From Nostoc sp. UHCC 0870 (GTDB lineage Bacteria; Cyanobacteriota; Cyanobacteriia; Cyanobacteriales; Nostocaceae), in assembly GCF_022063185.1 (NCBI RefSeq), contig NZ_CP091913.1, positions 884,501 to 948,500 of the forward strand: a stretch of DNA of 64,000 nt, given 5' to 3'. Made by a program: the position numbers and the translations under genes. Every line of letters begins with the position of its first letter. The first letter of the stretch is position 1. Below, one piece after another: positions 28,660 through 38,433 of this stretch. Under the pieces are notes generated by a model. That model saw only the letters and a list, made by a program, of their open reading frames with translations, was not told the origin of the DNA and made no database searches.

Positions 28660-29010
28660 CTAGCTGTCGAGAATTTCACCAGTTTTCTTGAGTTTCCTGA
28701 CTTTCTTCCCTTCGGAGGTGAAAGTGTAGCAGATACGACTAGCAACGTTTTGCTTGGTGGAATAAAGCATGACGTTAGAGCTATGAATCGGAGCTTCTTG
28801 AGTGGAAATCCGCCCTGATTCCCCTTCTTGTTGGGGTTTCACGTGCTTAGTTTTAATATTGACACCTTTGACAATGACTTTACTCAGTTGAGGAAATGTT
28901 TTAATCACTTCGCCAACTTTGCCTTTGTCTTTGCCAGCAATTATCTGCACTGTGTCTCCAGTTTTGACGTGCATTTTCTGGAATCTAGGTTGATCCTTTT
29001 GGTTGGCCAT
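28660..29010 (-). CDS. rplX: 50S ribosomal protein L24
   Basis: A 116-residue L24, an assembly initiator of the 50S. The KOW motif is [18 protein letters not shown], followed by [15 protein letters not shown]. It overlaps the rplN stop by one base. Confidence 0.97.
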   Translation of the reverse strand: MANQKDQPRFQKMHVKTGDTVQIIAGKDKGKVGEVIKTFPQLSKVIVKGVNIKTKHVKPQQEGESGRISTQEAPIHSSNVMLYSTKQNVASRICYTFTSEGKKVRKLKKTGEILDS

Positions 29011-29378
29011 TACAGCACCTCCGGAGCAAGAGAAACGATTTTAGTAAAGCTTTTTTCGCGCAATTCCCGTGCTACTGGGCCAAATACCCGTGTGCCTCTG
29101 GGATTACCTTCTTTATTGATAATGACGGCAGCATTGTCGTCAAAACGAATGCTCATACCACTATCACGACTGATGTTGTGGCGGGTGCGAACAATCACAG
29201 CTTCGACAACATCAGATTTTTTGACTGCCATGTTAGGAATAGCATCTTTCACAACGGCGATAATTCTGTCGCCCACAAAACCGTAACGTCTGTTACCCGC
29301 GCCTAGGACACGAATACACATCAGTTTGCGTGCGCCGCTATTATCTGCCACATTCAGGTAAGTTTGGGGTTGAATCAC
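29010..29378 (-). CDS. rplN: 50S ribosomal protein L14
   Basis: A 122-residue L14 at the subunit interface. [20 protein letters not shown] and [13 protein letters not shown] are diagnostic. Between rpsQ (25-bp gap) and rplX (overlap). Confidence 0.98.
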   Translation of the reverse strand: MIQPQTYLNVADNSGARKLMCIRVLGAGNRRYGFVGDRIIAVVKDAIPNMAVKKSDVVEAVIVRTRHNISRDSGMSIRFDDNAAVIINKEGNPRGTRVFGPVARELREKSFTKIVSLAPEVL

Positions 29379-29403
29379 AATTGGTCTCCCTTATGCACAA
29401 CTA

Positions 29404-29655
29404 TCAAGTTGTAGCTTTAGTGTTGAGGATTTCTGCCACTTGCCAGCGTTTGGTTTTGCTCAGGGGTCTAGTTTCCTGAATCCGCACGCGATCGCCCACT
29501 TTGCACTTATTTTCTTCATCGTGAGCTTTATAGCGGCGTGTTTTGACTACAATCTTGCCGTACTTGGGATGGGGAGCGCGGTTTTCAATGGCAACAACCA
29601 CTGTTTTTTGCATTTTATCGCTCACTACCAAGCCAACTCGTTCTTTGATTGCCAT
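29404..29655 (-). CDS. rpsQ: 30S ribosomal protein S17
   Basis: An 83-residue OB-fold S17. [20 protein letters not shown] and [16 protein letters not shown] are conserved, and the end [18 protein letters not shown] matches the family. Six bases follow rpmC. Confidence 0.98.
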   Translation of the reverse strand: MAIKERVGLVVSDKMQKTVVVAIENRAPHPKYGKIVVKTRRYKAHDEENKCKVGDRVRIQETRPLSKTKRWQVAEILNTKATT

Positions 29656-29661
29656 AATCTC

Positions 29662-29889
29662 CTACTTTTCTTCTTGAGGCGGTTGACTTGCTGCCCGTTT
29701 CCTTTCTCCTTCTACTGTTAGTAGTTGGGCTAGGCGATGGCGAGCATGGCGGAACTGGTGGGGTTTTTCTAACTGTCTGGTGGCCTTTTGCAAGCGCAAC
29801 TGAAACAGTTGTCTTTTGACGTTGATAATTTCCTCAGCCAGCTTTTCGTCACTTAATTCTCTAGCTTCTGCAATTTTGGGAAGAGGCAT
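29662..29889 (-). CDS. rpmC: 50S ribosomal protein L29
   Basis: A 75-residue L29 close to the peptide exit tunnel. EARELSDEKLAEEIINVKRQLFQLRLQ is the helical hairpin (partly quoted), and QFRHARHRLAQLLTVEGER completes it. Three bases after rplP. Confidence 0.96.
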   Translation of the reverse strand: MPLPKIAEARELSDEKLAEEIINVKRQLFQLRLQKATRQLEKPHQFRHARHRLAQLLTVEGERKRAASQPPQEEK

Positions 29890-29892
29890 AAC

Positions 29893-30318
29893 CTACTCCT
29901 GCTCCTCTACTTGAGATCGCACAATAAATTTGGTCTTGATGGGTAGCTTGTATGCCGCTAAACGCATGGCTTCACGAGCTATTTCTTCAGTCACGCCGGC
30001 GATTTCAAATAAGATCCGCCCTGGCTTGACTACTGCTACCCAAAACTCTGGATTACCTTTACCTGAACCCATCCGGGTTTCAGCCGGACGCATGGTTACG
30101 GGTTTATCTGGGAAAATCCGAATCCAGATTTTACCACCCCGGCGGATGTAGCGTGTCATTGCTCGACGGGAAGCCTCAATTTGTCGAGAGGTGATCCAAG
30201 CTGGTTCTTGAGCTTGGAGTGCAAAATCTCCAAAGTTGAGGGTACTCCCACGGTGGGCTAAACCTCCCATCCGTCCGCGCTGTTGTTTGCGGAATTTAGT
30301 TCTTCTAGGACTTAACAT
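29893..30318 (-). CDS. rplP: 50S ribosomal protein L16
   Basis: A 141-residue L16 near the A site. [34 protein letters not shown] and [19 protein letters not shown] are signatures. A repeat-filled 100-bp spacer separates it from rpsC. Confidence 0.98.
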   Translation of the reverse strand: MLSPRRTKFRKQQRGRMGGLAHRGSTLNFGDFALQAQEPAWITSRQIEASRRAMTRYIRRGGKIWIRIFPDKPVTMRPAETRMGSGKGNPEFWVAVVKPGRILFEIAGVTEEIAREAMRLAAYKLPIKTKFIVRSQVEEQE

Positions 30319-30324
30319 GACTTT

Positions 30325-30375
30325 TACTAGGGATTAGGGATGAGGGATTGGGGATTAAGGATGAGGGATTGGGTG
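30325..30375. repeat. GGGGATT-type repeat between rpsC and rplP
   Basis: GGGATTAGGGATGAGGGATTGGGG units, non-coding, of the same heptamer class as others here. Confidence 0.65.
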
Positions 30376-30418
30376 CGGTTTTTTGCCCAGTCACCATTCA
30401 CCAGTCGCCATTCCCCTT

Positions 30419-31168
30419 TTATCCTTCATTGGAACGGTCTTCAAACTGCTGACGACGACGCTGTTGTTGACGGCGGCGAGGTTCACGAGTTGTTGGTTGG
30501 GATGGGGCTTCTTCCTGTCCAGGAATAATTTCTCCCTTGAATACCCACACTTTGATCCCCAAAATGCCGTAAACGGTTTTGGCTGTGCAGTAAGAGTAGT
30601 CAATGTCAGCCCGTAAGGTATGGAGGGGTACTCTACCCTCACGAGTCCACTCGGTTCGGGCAATTTCTGCACCGTTGAGCCGACCACCGACTTGCACTTT
30701 AATGCCTTGAATACCTGCACGTTGAGCGCGTTGAATTGCTTGTCTCACTACCCGACGGAAAGAAACACGACGTTCTAGTTGTTGAGCAATATATTCAGCA
30801 ATTAAGTAGGCATCAGCATCAACTTTTTGGACTTCCACTACGTTGATGCGGATTTGGCGATGACCACCGAGCAAGTCTTGTAGTCCTGTCCGCAATGCTT
30901 CAATGCCTTGACCACCACGACCTACTACTACCCCTGGGCGAGCAGTACGTACTTCTAGATCGATTTGATCTGCTTTCCGTTCAATCCGCACTTCGGAAAT
31001 ACCAGCATTGTTTTGAGCGTATCTACCCAATTTTTGCTCTATGTATTTACGGAGTTTGTAGTCTTCTTGTAAGAGTTCTGGATAGCGATCGGGTTCGGCA
31101 AACCAACGTGATTGGTGTTCTTGGGTAATTCCCAGACGAAAGCCAACTGGATGAATTTTCTGTCCCAC
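30419..31168 (-). CDS. rpsC: 30S ribosomal protein S3
   Basis: A 249-residue S3 with helicase-like mRNA entry function. The KH type-2 domain carries [15 protein letters not shown], and the C-terminal domain [20 protein letters not shown]. The last 25 residues are Arg/Gln-rich ([14 protein letters not shown]), as in other cyanobacteria. 51 bp after rplV. Confidence 0.98.
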   Translation of the reverse strand: MGQKIHPVGFRLGITQEHQSRWFAEPDRYPELLQEDYKLRKYIEQKLGRYAQNNAGISEVRIERKADQIDLEVRTARPGVVVGRGGQGIEALRTGLQDLLGGHRQIRINVVEVQKVDADAYLIAEYIAQQLERRVSFRRVVRQAIQRAQRAGIQGIKVQVGGRLNGAEIARTEWTREGRVPLHTLRADIDYSYCTAKTVYGILGIKVWVFKGEIIPGQEEAPSQPTTREPRRRQQQRRRQQFEDRSNEG

Positions 31169-31219
31169 AAATGTTTCCTCTAAAATTTCTTACTTTACGC
31201 AATTTTATGTGTATGTAAA

Positions 31220-31579
31220 TTACTTAGCCTTGGCATCAGCTGCTACAGCTAAGGTGATATGACACGTTGGTTTGCGAATTTGGTAAGCTCTACCTTGCGC
31301 TCTAGGTTGGAAACGTTTTAGTACAGGGCCTTGATCAGCAAATGCCTGAGTAATCACTAATTGAGTGCGATCTAATCCTGCATTATGCTCGGCGTTAGCA
31401 GCAGCACTTCTCAGGAGCTTCAGCACAGGCTCAGTGGCTCGATAGGGCATAAATTCTAAGATAATCAGTGCCTCTCTATAGGAGCGACCCCGAATTTGAT
31501 CAAGTACGCGGCGTACTTTGTAGGGAGAGATGCGTATAAAACGGGCGATCGCCTTTACTTCAGTAGTATCAGTAGCCAT
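31220..31579 (-). CDS. rplV: 50S ribosomal protein L22
   Basis: A 119-residue L22 whose beta-hairpin lines the exit tunnel. [22 protein letters not shown] and the [17 protein letters not shown] end are diagnostic. I choose [10 protein letters not shown] at 31579; upstream ATGs (31591, 31600) lie in repeat-like DNA. Confidence 0.96.
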   Translation of the reverse strand: MATDTTEVKAIARFIRISPYKVRRVLDQIRGRSYREALIILEFMPYRATEPVLKLLRSAAANAEHNAGLDRTQLVITQAFADQGPVLKRFQPRAQGRAYQIRKPTCHITLAVAADAKAK

Positions 31580-31599
31580 ATGTTTCTCCATTTTGGTCA

Positions 31600-31658
31600 T
31601 TGGTTATTGGTCATTTGTCATGCGTCTTCAGCTAATGACTAATGACTAATGACTAATG
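31600..31658. repeat. AATGACT/TTGGTCA heptamer repeats between rpsS and rplV
   Basis: Four tandem AATGACT units (about 31629-31657) preceded by TTGGTCAT-type units. Non-coding spacer within the S10 part. Confidence 0.75.
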
Positions 31659-31659
31659 A

Positions 31660-31938
31660 CTATCTCCCCGCTTTTTTGTCACTTTTGCCATGGCCTCTGT
31701 AGGCGCGTGTGGGAGCAAATTCTCCCAATTTATGACCCACCATTTGGTCGCTGATAAATACGGGTACGTGTTGTCGCCCGTTGTGAACTGCGATGGTGTG
31801 CCCTACCATTTCGGGCAAAATTGTTGAAGCTCGCGACCAAGTTTTAATAACTTGCTTTTCGTTTTTAGCATTCAGTTTTTCAATTTTGCTTAACAAATGA
31901 TCCGCAATAAAAGGACCTTTTTTAAGAGAACGACCCAT
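31660..31938 (-). CDS. rpsS: 30S ribosomal protein S19
   Basis: A 92-residue S19 of the head. [34 protein letters not shown] and [19 protein letters not shown] are diagnostic. Repeat-rich DNA (TTTTGGA units) lies between it and rplB. Confidence 0.98.
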   Translation of the reverse strand: MGRSLKKGPFIADHLLSKIEKLNAKNEKQVIKTWSRASTILPEMVGHTIAVHNGRQHVPVFISDQMVGHKLGEFAPTRAYRGHGKSDKKAGR

Positions 31939-31944
31939 AGTGCA

Positions 31945-32000
31945 ATTTTGGATTTTGGATTTTGGATTTTGGATTTAAAATTATGAATTTTGGATTTTGG
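31945..32000. repeat. TTTTGGA heptamer repeat between rplB and rpsS
   Basis: Tandem TTTTGGA units, non-coding; the same heptamer family occurs near 63720-63780. Confidence 0.75.
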
Positions 32001-32088
32001 ATAAATGGGTGTCTCATCAGTGTTCACAGTTTAATTAATGCTCGACTAACAGACTTAATCTCAAACCCAAAATTTAAAATCTCAAATT

Positions 32089-32952
32089 CTAAGACTCCCG
32101 ACCACCACGACCGCGTTTAGAAGATTTACGACGACGGCGGACAATCAATTTGCTGCTAGCTTTCTTGGGTTTACGTGTTTTAGCACCCAATGTTGGTTTA
32201 CCCCAAGGAGTCACAGGCCCTGATCTACCAATAGGCGCTCTACCCTCACCACCACCATGTGGGTGATCTACGGGGTTCATCACGCTACCTCTAACTTTGG
32301 GACGGCGACCTTTCCAACGGTTTCTCCCAGCTTTACCTGCACTCAGGTTTCTAGCATCGGTGTTACCTACTTGTCCGATGGTGGCGTAACATTCACGCCG
32401 AATCATGCGGACTTCTCCTGAAGGTAACTTGAGTGTGACGTAATTACCTTCTTTAGCCACCACTTGGGCGGTAGCACCAGCAGCACGTACAATTTGACCG
32501 CCTTTGCCAGCGATTAATTCTACGTTGTGAACGCTAGTACCTAAAGGAATGTTGGATAAGGGTAAAGCATTGCCATCTTCAAAGGGAGATTCTGGCCCCG
32601 CAATTACTGTTGTGCCTACTTTCAATCCATTGGGGTGCAGGATATACCGTTTTTCCCCATCTTCATAAGATAGCAGCGCAATCCGCGCGTTACGGTTGGG
32701 ATCGTATTCAATAGCAATGACTGTAGCCGGGATATTACGTTTATCCCTTTTAAAATCAATGATCCGATAAAGTCTCTTGTGTCCGCCACCCCGACGACGG
32801 CTAGTAATCCGCCCTTGGTTGTTCCGACCTTTGGCACGGTGTTTATATACCGTGAGGGACTTTTCTGGTTCGGTTTTAGTAATTTCCGCAAAGTCAGAGA
32901 TAGTAACTTGGCGGGTACTGGGGGTATAAGGACGATAAGAACGAGTACCCAT
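32089..32952 (-). CDS. rplB: 50S ribosomal protein L2
   Basis: A 287-residue L2, needed for subunit joining and peptidyl transfer. [19 protein letters not shown] near the N terminus; near the C terminus the universal [18 protein letters not shown] loop, which reaches the peptidyl transferase centre. Six bases after rplW. Confidence 0.98.
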   Translation of the reverse strand: MGTRSYRPYTPSTRQVTISDFAEITKTEPEKSLTVYKHRAKGRNNQGRITSRRRGGGHKRLYRIIDFKRDKRNIPATVIAIEYDPNRNARIALLSYEDGEKRYILHPNGLKVGTTVIAGPESPFEDGNALPLSNIPLGTSVHNVELIAGKGGQIVRAAGATAQVVAKEGNYVTLKLPSGEVRMIRRECYATIGQVGNTDARNLSAGKAGRNRWKGRRPKVRGSVMNPVDHPHGGGEGRAPIGRSGPVTPWGKPTLGAKTRKPKKASSKLIVRRRRKSSKRGRGGRES

Positions 32953-32958
32953 AATATC

Positions 32959-33273
32959 TTAGACCTCTGGGAATAATACTTGTCTAATTTTGTCTACATC
33001 CCCAGCTGCGACTGTGACGATCGCTTTTTTATATTGGGGCTTAAAACCAATGAATTTACCAACGCGCTTTTTTTTGCGGGGTGGTAGTGCGGTATTTACT
33101 TTTACAACCTTTACCTGAAATAAGTCTTCGATTGCCGCTTTAATTTGTGTCTTATCGGCTTTGGGAACAACTTCAAAGGTATATTTGTTTTGTTCCATCA
33201 GGATGGTCGCTTTTTCGGTAACGATGGGGCGACGGATTAAATCAGGCAGGTTGCGGGGGTCAAACTTAGGCAT
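32959..33273 (-). CDS. rplW: 50S ribosomal protein L23
   Basis: A 104-residue L23, docking site for trigger factor and SRP at the exit tunnel. [21 protein letters not shown] and [17 protein letters not shown] are diagnostic (partly quoted). Overlaps rplD by 8 nt. Confidence 0.97.
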   Translation of the reverse strand: MPKFDPRNLPDLIRRPIVTEKATILMEQNKYTFEVVPKADKTQIKAAIEDLFQVKVVKVNTALPPRKKKRVGKFIGFKPQYKKAIVTVAAGDVDKIRQVLFPEV

Positions 33274-33898
33274 TGTAGACCTCCTGAATTTTATCTAAAG
33301 CTGATGCTGTGATGACAATCTTGTCAGCGTGTAGCATATCGTAAACATTTAGTTGGTCAGCAGGAATGAGTTTGAGATTTTCTACGTTGCGGGCTGACAA
33401 GTAAACGTTTTCAGTAAACTCAGACAAAATTAATAGTGTCTTATTTTCTGGTGCTGCACCCCAACGGCCTAGGGCTGCTACCAACTCTTGAGTCTTAGGA
33501 CGGGATAGCTCGTTATTAAATTCTTCTACTACAATCAAGTCGTCTACACGGCTGACTAGGGCTGTCCGTAATGCTAACCGCCGTTCTTTACGGTTCATCT
33601 TTAGGTTGAAATCTCTGGGTTTAGGCCCGAAGATCACACCACCACCACGCCACAATGGTGAACGAATAGAACCAGCACGAGCGCGACCAGTACCTTTTTG
33701 CCGCCAGGGTTTGCGACCACCACCTCTAACTTCCGCACGGGTTTTGGTGCTGACAGTTCCTTGGCGAGAGTTGGTCATTTGCCTGACTAGGGCGCGGTGG
33801 ACAATATGAACCGCCGTTTCTTCTTTGGCAATACGCAAGTCGAACTGTTTTTGTCCGACTTCTTCTCCTTGCCAATTTTTAACTACACTTTCAACCAT
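33266..33898 (-). CDS. rplD: 50S ribosomal protein L4
   Basis: A 210-residue L4; in E. coli it also represses its own S10 operon. The tunnel loop has [20 protein letters not shown], then [18 protein letters not shown]. Whether it autoregulates here is unknown, but a structured leader precedes rplC. Confidence 0.97.
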   Translation of the reverse strand: MVESVVKNWQGEEVGQKQFDLRIAKEETAVHIVHRALVRQMTNSRQGTVSTKTRAEVRGGGRKPWRQKGTGRARAGSIRSPLWRGGGVIFGPKPRDFNLKMNRKERRLALRTALVSRVDDLIVVEEFNNELSRPKTQELVAALGRWGAAPENKTLLILSEFTENVYLSARNVENLKLIPADQLNVYDMLHADKIVITASALDKIQEVYNA

Positions 33899-33957
33899 CT
33901 TTGTGTCCTTTGTCGTTTGTCCATAGTCTGAAGTCAGTCAACAGTTAACACTCAGCA

Positions 33958-34593
33958 CTACTTGCCAACTAGGTTGGCTGGCACAATATTTAGCAATGCT
34001 CCTGGCTTCCCAGGAACTGCTCCTTTGATGAGCAATATATTGCGGTCAGTATCTACTTTTATTACGGTTAATTTGCTAATTGTGACGCGAGTACCACCTA
34101 AACGCCCTGCCATCCGTTTACCTGGATAAACACGACCTGGGGTTGTACCTGCACCAATCGAACCTGGCGCTCTATGGTTTTTAGAACCATGTGACATTGG
34201 TCCACGACCAAAGTTGTTTCGCTTTTGGTTGCCTGCAAAGCCCCGACCAATACTTGTACCGATAACGTCTACAATTTGACCTGCACTAAACATATCTGCT
34301 TTAATCTCTTGACCTAAAGCATAATCACTAGGGCTGTCTGTGTGATACTCTTTCAGATGCCGTAATGCTGGGGCTGAGGATTTAGCTAAGTGACCCAACA
34401 ATGGTCTGTTTAGTGCTTTGGGCTTAACTTCTTTATAACCAACTTGAATAGCTGTGTATCCGTCGGTTGGTTTCGTTTTAATTTGGGTAACTACGCATGG
34501 ACCTGCTTGGACGACGGTGACAGGAATTGCTACTCCTGCTTCGTCAAAGATTTGGGTCATGCCCAGTTTGGTGCCGAGAATGCCTACAGACAC
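33958..34593 (-). CDS. rplC: 50S ribosomal protein L3
   Basis: A 211-residue L3, an early assembly protein near the peptidyl transferase centre. [17 protein letters not shown] at the N terminus and the [16 protein letters not shown] loop are diagnostic. It is the first gene of this cluster; rpsJ (S10) is not in front of it. It is preceded by about 0.96 kb without genes. Confidence 0.98.
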   Translation of the reverse strand: MSVGILGTKLGMTQIFDEAGVAIPVTVVQAGPCVVTQIKTKPTDGYTAIQVGYKEVKPKALNRPLLGHLAKSSAPALRHLKEYHTDSPSDYALGQEIKADMFSAGQIVDVIGTSIGRGFAGNQKRNNFGRGPMSHGSKNHRAPGSIGAGTTPGRVYPGKRMAGRLGGTRVTISKLTVIKVDTDRNILLIKGAVPGKPGALLNIVPANLVGK

Positions 34594-35551
34594 GGTAACT
34601 GGCTCTCCTTTCTACTTGCTGACCTTGAAATTGGGTTTTTAAACACAAACTGTATAAGTATCGGTGACGATGGACGAATCTCAGAGTCGAAAGCAGTTTT
34701 TGCTGCTGTCGATCCTCCCGGACAAAACAAGCTGTGTTGTTACTGTTTGGTGATTTTATTCAGTTGCACTCACTTTTTCACCAGCACAGCCACAAGTGCC
34801 TTCTTGAAAGAAGGAATAACTTCTGGTATCAAGGCAATGCTTTAGAGCTTTGCACTTTGTGCAGCAACGCTTTCGTCCCAGCCGTTGCTTAGGCACTTTC
34901 TGGAGGCAGCGCGATTAACGGGTCTCCCGATTTGGCGCGACTGCCCTGGCTCAGTTGGACTTAAGCAGCTTTTGCCGCTCAGTATCCTTTGTACTGAGAC
35001 TAATGTAATGTCATCCAGCTAACATCACTACTCAGCTTTTCATTCACTGAACAAATCAAACCTTGAGTGTTAGGTTTTTATTGTTCTTTATGACTACAGG
35101 AGTGTGTGTAGCCTCGTGATGAGGGTGGGCTTTGTTTTTGAGCTTTTTACCCTGAGCTTGACCTAAAAGCTTTCTAAGTTTACCAGTCTTTGAGCTGTTT
35201 CAACCTGGTTGTTTTCCTGGTGAAGCTTTTCGTTAACTTTTCACGCTAGCGATCGCTCAAAATGTTGACTTTGTGGTAGCTTAATTTGCACAAATGGTCA
35301 CAATCTAATACTATATACTATAGACTAATCTTTGTCTAGAAAATTAAAGATTAATTTTTACAAGACTAGTATCATTGGGCATTGGGTAAAAACGTTTCCT
35401 TTGTCTCCTCAGCTTTCTACACTCTGCCTTTGTTGATAAAATTGAGTTTAGCTTAATCTAAAGCATAAGCTTTGTGATCTAACTTGATCTATCACTTCAG
35501 GGTCAATAATAGAGATATCAAAGTGGGATAGGACAATCATACGCAAAATTT
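34594..35551 (-). promoter_or_regulatory. long divergent leader/promoter region of the rplC cluster
   Basis: 958 bp without a credible ORF between divergent rplC and ndhN. The half closest to rplC (about 34700-35050) is GC-richer and folds into several hairpins; the half towards ndhN is AT-rich (about 35290-35550) and likely carries promoters. One HIP1 site lies near 35249. It is the expected site for the main promoter of the ribosomal cluster. Confidence 0.5.
34845..34950 (-). promoter_or_regulatory. structured 5' leader candidate upstream of rplC
   Basis: Nested pairing: GGCAG (34905-34909) with CTGCC (34941-34945), CGCG (34910-34913) with CGCG (34936-34939), and CGGG (34919-34922) with CCCG (34926-34929). 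A neighbouring stem pairs GCAACG (34864-34869) with CGTTGC (34883-34888). Dense, GC-rich stems about 250-350 nt before the first ribosomal gene suggest an RNA regulatory leader. The sequence does not prove transcription. Confidence 0.4.
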
Positions 35552-36040
35552 ATGGCACTAATTACCACTGGCAACGGTTTCAAGCGCAATCTGGAAAAAT
35601 TTGGTTCTTTAGGGGTTTATGTACCCTTGGAAGGGGGTTTTGAAGGTCGGTATCGCCGTCGTCTGCGTGCGGCTGGCTATGTGACTCTACCCATGACTGC
35701 TAGGGGATTGGGTGATGTCGCCGCTTATCTTACAGGAGTTCACGGTGTCAGACCTCCCCACCTTGGGAAAAAAAGTTCTGGTAACGGTGCAGCAGTGGGT
35801 AATGTCTACTATTTACCACCGATTGTTAATTACCAACTAGAGCAGTTACCGCCGAACTCTAAAGGGTTAGTTTTGTGGATTATTGAAGGACATATCCTTT
35901 CTGATCAGGAAGTTGAATTTTTGACAACTCTGCCTAGTTTAGAGCCAAAAGTGAAAGTAGTCGTAGAAAGAGGTGGCGATCGCTCTTTCCGTTGGCGGCC
36001 TCTCAAGGATACTTTCTCTGCAAGTTATCAGGCTGTTTAG
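35552..36040 (+). CDS. ndhN: NAD(P)H-quinone oxidoreductase subunit N
   Basis: A 162-residue NdhN, a cyanobacterium/chloroplast-specific subunit of photosynthetic NDH-1 on the thylakoid membrane, used in cyclic electron flow and respiration. MALITTGNGFKRNLEKFGSLG, GGFEGRYRRRLRAAGY and GVHGVRPPHLGKK are characteristic. It diverges from the ribosomal cluster and stands alone, ending in repeats and a terminator. Confidence 0.95.
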   Translation: MALITTGNGFKRNLEKFGSLGVYVPLEGGFEGRYRRRLRAAGYVTLPMTARGLGDVAAYLTGVHGVRPPHLGKKSSGNGAAVGNVYYLPPIVNYQLEQLPPNSKGLVLWIIEGHILSDQEVEFLTTLPSLEPKVKVVVERGGDRSFRWRPLKDTFSASYQAV

Positions 36041-36045
36041 TTTTT

Positions 36046-36172
36046 AGGGACTGGGGACTGGGGACTGGGGACTGGTGATTGGGGACTCAGAACTCACTAC
36101 TCAGAACTCAGAACTCACTACTCAGCACTCAGCACTCAGCACTCAGCACTCACTACTCAGCACTCACTGGTT
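36046..36172. repeat. GGGGACT and CACTCAG heptamer arrays after ndhN
   Basis: GGGGACT units (about 36049-36088) run into CACTCAG/AACTCAC units (about 36090-36170). Two heptamer families lie back to back, as inside recO; non-coding. Confidence 0.85.
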
Positions 36173-36213
36173 GACTGTCTGAGATAAAATTTGGGCGATC
36201 GCTTTGGCAATGT

Positions 36214-36243
36214 ATTAGGCAAATGGCGATCGCCTAATTTTTT
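36214..36243 (+). terminator. intrinsic terminator downstream of ndhN
   Basis: ATTAGGC (36214-36220) pairs with GCCTAAT (36232-36238) around an 11-nt loop containing a HIP1-like GCGATCGC, followed by six T (36238-36243). It is placed 170 bp after ndhN beyond the repeats. Confidence 0.65.
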
Positions 36244-36321
36244 GATACAATGCTCAAACATTTATGAGCCATTGTACTGTCTTTGAAAGTGTTTATCTAT
36301 ACAAAAAGACCTATATTTTTT

Positions 36322-36780
36322 TCAAAATCCGACTGGGTAGATTAAATCAAATTCTCGATAAATGGTAATCTGAGCCAAAGGATCAGGTTTGTCTAAAACT
36401 TCGTAATCTAAACCACCTGTAATTTGTGTTACTGGACGCTTCAACGGTTTCTCAAACTGATGCCACTCACGGTTACTCCACTCGAAAATGGCTGCATCTA
36501 GATCGTTTTGCAATTCGGAAGCTAAAAGTAATAGTTCCAATTTATCTTGAGTATTGCCAGTAAGAATAAATTTTAGCGAAACTGACTGGGTAATTGCTGG
36601 TCTAGGTTCGTTGGCTGCCAAAGTATTACAACCACCTAACTGGACATCATAAGGCTGTAGTTGCAGATTTTTTTGCTGTTTCAGGGTTTGTTCGATGTCA
36701 CTGAGGCGTTGATCTAAATAAGGCAGTAGCCCTAGTTTGCCATCGATCAACAACTTACGAATGTTAGAGACTTGAGTCAT
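36322..36780 (-). CDS. hypothetical protein
   Basis: A 152-residue soluble protein I do not recognise. It has a helical N-terminal part (IRKLLIDGKLGLLPYLDQRLSDIEQTL), then a strand-rich half (SVSLKFILTGNT, QITIYREFDLIYPVGF). No membrane segment or signal is visible. ATG 36780 gives a natural start. Its neighbours are ndhN and the DUF3172-like gene, both on the other strand, so context is uninformative. Confidence 0.65.
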   Translation of the reverse strand: MTQVSNIRKLLIDGKLGLLPYLDQRLSDIEQTLKQQKNLQLQPYDVQLGGCNTLAANEPRPAITQSVSLKFILTGNTQDKLELLLLASELQNDLDAAIFEWSNREWHQFEKPLKRPVTQITGGLDYEVLDKPDPLAQITIYREFDLIYPVGF

Positions 36781-37011
36781 ATTTGCTTCTGATCGGCTTA
36801 CCCAGTCAGATTAGCGTTTTGTTGACTGAGAAGATAGAGAAACTTGGAAAAACTTTGTTTGCAGCTAGTCTTCTTGGTGAGCGCATTTATTACGCCATAC
36901 CCCAGTGCGAATATTTGTCTAGAAAGTTGCGGGCAAATATAGTCACAAATCGGCATACTAAAATAGGGAGAGACTCTTGGCTTTTTCAGGCGTGAAGGTT
37001 AATAGGCACAA

Positions 37012-37551
37012 ATGAGACGTAAATCAACTGGTAGATCAGCTACTACATCTAAACCTTCTGGTTTCCAATCTTCTATGTTTAACTTCACCACTATTGCCAT
37101 TTTGGGAGGGGTGTTGATTCTGGGAATTGGAATCGGGATTGCTTTTAGTTCCACAACTACGTTAACTCCATCCAATGTAGCTTCCCGTGAATTTATTGAT
37201 ACTAAAGCACCGAATCCTGAGATTTGCGTACAGTATGGAGCAAGTTCAATGGTGATGGACGCTCGATTATTCGTGACTCTCAACCCCTTTAATGTCTATG
37301 TTGCCCAACCAAGTATGCGTCCTGGATGCGTAATCCGTCAAAATAACTGGGCAATTTTAGAGCAACGCAAGTTAGTCACATCTGATCAGGTGAGGGAATG
37401 TAAAAATCGCCTGAATACTTTTGGTTTTACTGGTAGCTTAGACAGTGAAAAACCTGATATTAGATGTATTTATCAAAATGAAGCCGGGCAAAATTTCTTT
37501 TTGTCTCAACCAGGCGCAGTTGCACCACAACAGGAGACGGAAAGATTTTAG
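37012..37551 (+). CDS. DUF3172-like membrane-anchored protein
   Basis: A 179-residue protein. The N-terminal cytoplasmic tail is basic (MRRKSTGRSATTSKP), with one membrane helix at about 25-46 (FTTIAILGGVLILGIGIGIA). The outer domain has NPEICVQYGASSMVMDARLFVTLNPFNVYV and conserved Cys pairs (PGCVIRQNNW, VRECKNRL, IRCIYQ). This matches the cyanobacterial/plastid DUF3172 family; function is unknown. Confidence 0.75.
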   Translation: MRRKSTGRSATTSKPSGFQSSMFNFTTIAILGGVLILGIGIGIAFSSTTTLTPSNVASREFIDTKAPNPEICVQYGASSMVMDARLFVTLNPFNVYVAQPSMRPGCVIRQNNWAILEQRKLVTSDQVRECKNRLNTFGFTGSLDSEKPDIRCIYQNEAGQNFFLSQPGAVAPQQETERF

Positions 37552-37692
37552 TGATGTTTGTTAGCAACGCATCGAGATTAACGGTGCGTTACGGCAAAAT
37601 ATTTATTTTCGTAATCGTTGAGTCAGCTTGTGCCATAACGCACCCTACTTAATATGCTTATTTTCGGTTAGGTAGAGGTTGACCAAATTCAA

Positions 37693-38382
37693 TCACCACT
37701 GGATTAGTAATATTGGGTGGATTGTTTGGTTGGCTTGAGATAGTGGGAGTGGGGAAATTGGTGGGAGATGGGGAGTATTTGGTATTTGGACAGGATTACT
37801 GGAATTTAGGGGAGGTACAGTGACAAAGGATTGCTGTGGACTGGTAATCGTCTGGGGTAGGGTGCTGGGTAATTGTAAGTAGTTATATTGTGTTGGTAAA
37901 AGATTGCTGGATGAATTATTGGTGTTGCTCAGTTGTCTAGAGCCGCTAATAAAAGGACGTAAAACCCAGCGAGTGGGATTTTGCGGGGAAATAGGTTGTA
38001 GTTTTACTTGGTTAGGGTCTACAAAAACTCCGGTTGCTAAATCTAAGACTATACGGGTGATATTGGCGTTTAATTGGGAAACACGAATTCGTTGGACAAC
38101 ACCAGCGTAATTTTGTTGGGTGGGGATATTACCTAGCTTGGTATCGGGAATATCAACGACAATGCGCGGCGGTTCGGAAAGGTAGAAGTAATTTGGTGTT
38201 TTGCCAACTGAAAGGTTAATTTCTAACTTCCCTGCGTCTGGGTAGAAACGCCAATTATTGAGCTTGGCTACCTGTGCAGCAATGGTAGTGGTGGTTGGAA
38301 GTGTAAATGCAGCAAACAAACTAATGCTAAACAGCTGTTTACCCCTGTGAAAAAGTTGCTGACTGGAAATTCTCTTAAACAT
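37693..38382 (-). CDS. AMIN-domain envelope protein
   Basis: A 229-residue exported protein. A signal peptide (about 1-35, LFSISLFAAFTLPTTTTIAAQ) is followed by an AMIN domain (about 40-130: LEINLSVGKTPNYFYLSEPPRIVVDIPDT and ITRIVLDLATG). The remainder is Asn/Pro/Ser-rich and low complexity. AMIN domains bind peptidoglycan or septal structures in amidases and secretins; no amidase domain is present here. It is 51 bp downstream of the 164-residue gene on the same strand. Confidence 0.8.
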   Translation of the reverse strand: MFKRISSQQLFHRGKQLFSISLFAAFTLPTTTTIAAQVAKLNNWRFYPDAGKLEINLSVGKTPNYFYLSEPPRIVVDIPDTKLGNIPTQQNYAGVVQRIRVSQLNANITRIVLDLATGVFVDPNQVKLQPISPQNPTRWVLRPFISGSRQLSNTNNSSSNLLPTQYNYLQLPSTLPQTITSPQQSFVTVPPLNSSNPVQIPNTPHLPPISPLPLSQANQTIHPILLIQW

Positions 38383-38433
38383 TTTTATTTATCTGTAATT
38401 GTGTTTAACCATCAGGCAATGGGTTGCCACATT

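Noticed and set aside
34444..34845. Plus-strand ORF of 133 codons overlapping the 5' end of rplC
   Set aside because: Largely antisense to rplC; Cys-rich, low-quality translation with no start signal.
36783..36995. 70-codon plus-strand ORF between the 152-residue gene and the DUF3172-like gene
   Set aside because: It starts with TTG at the promoter end of the divergent gene, has no Shine-Dalgarno and no recognisable motif.
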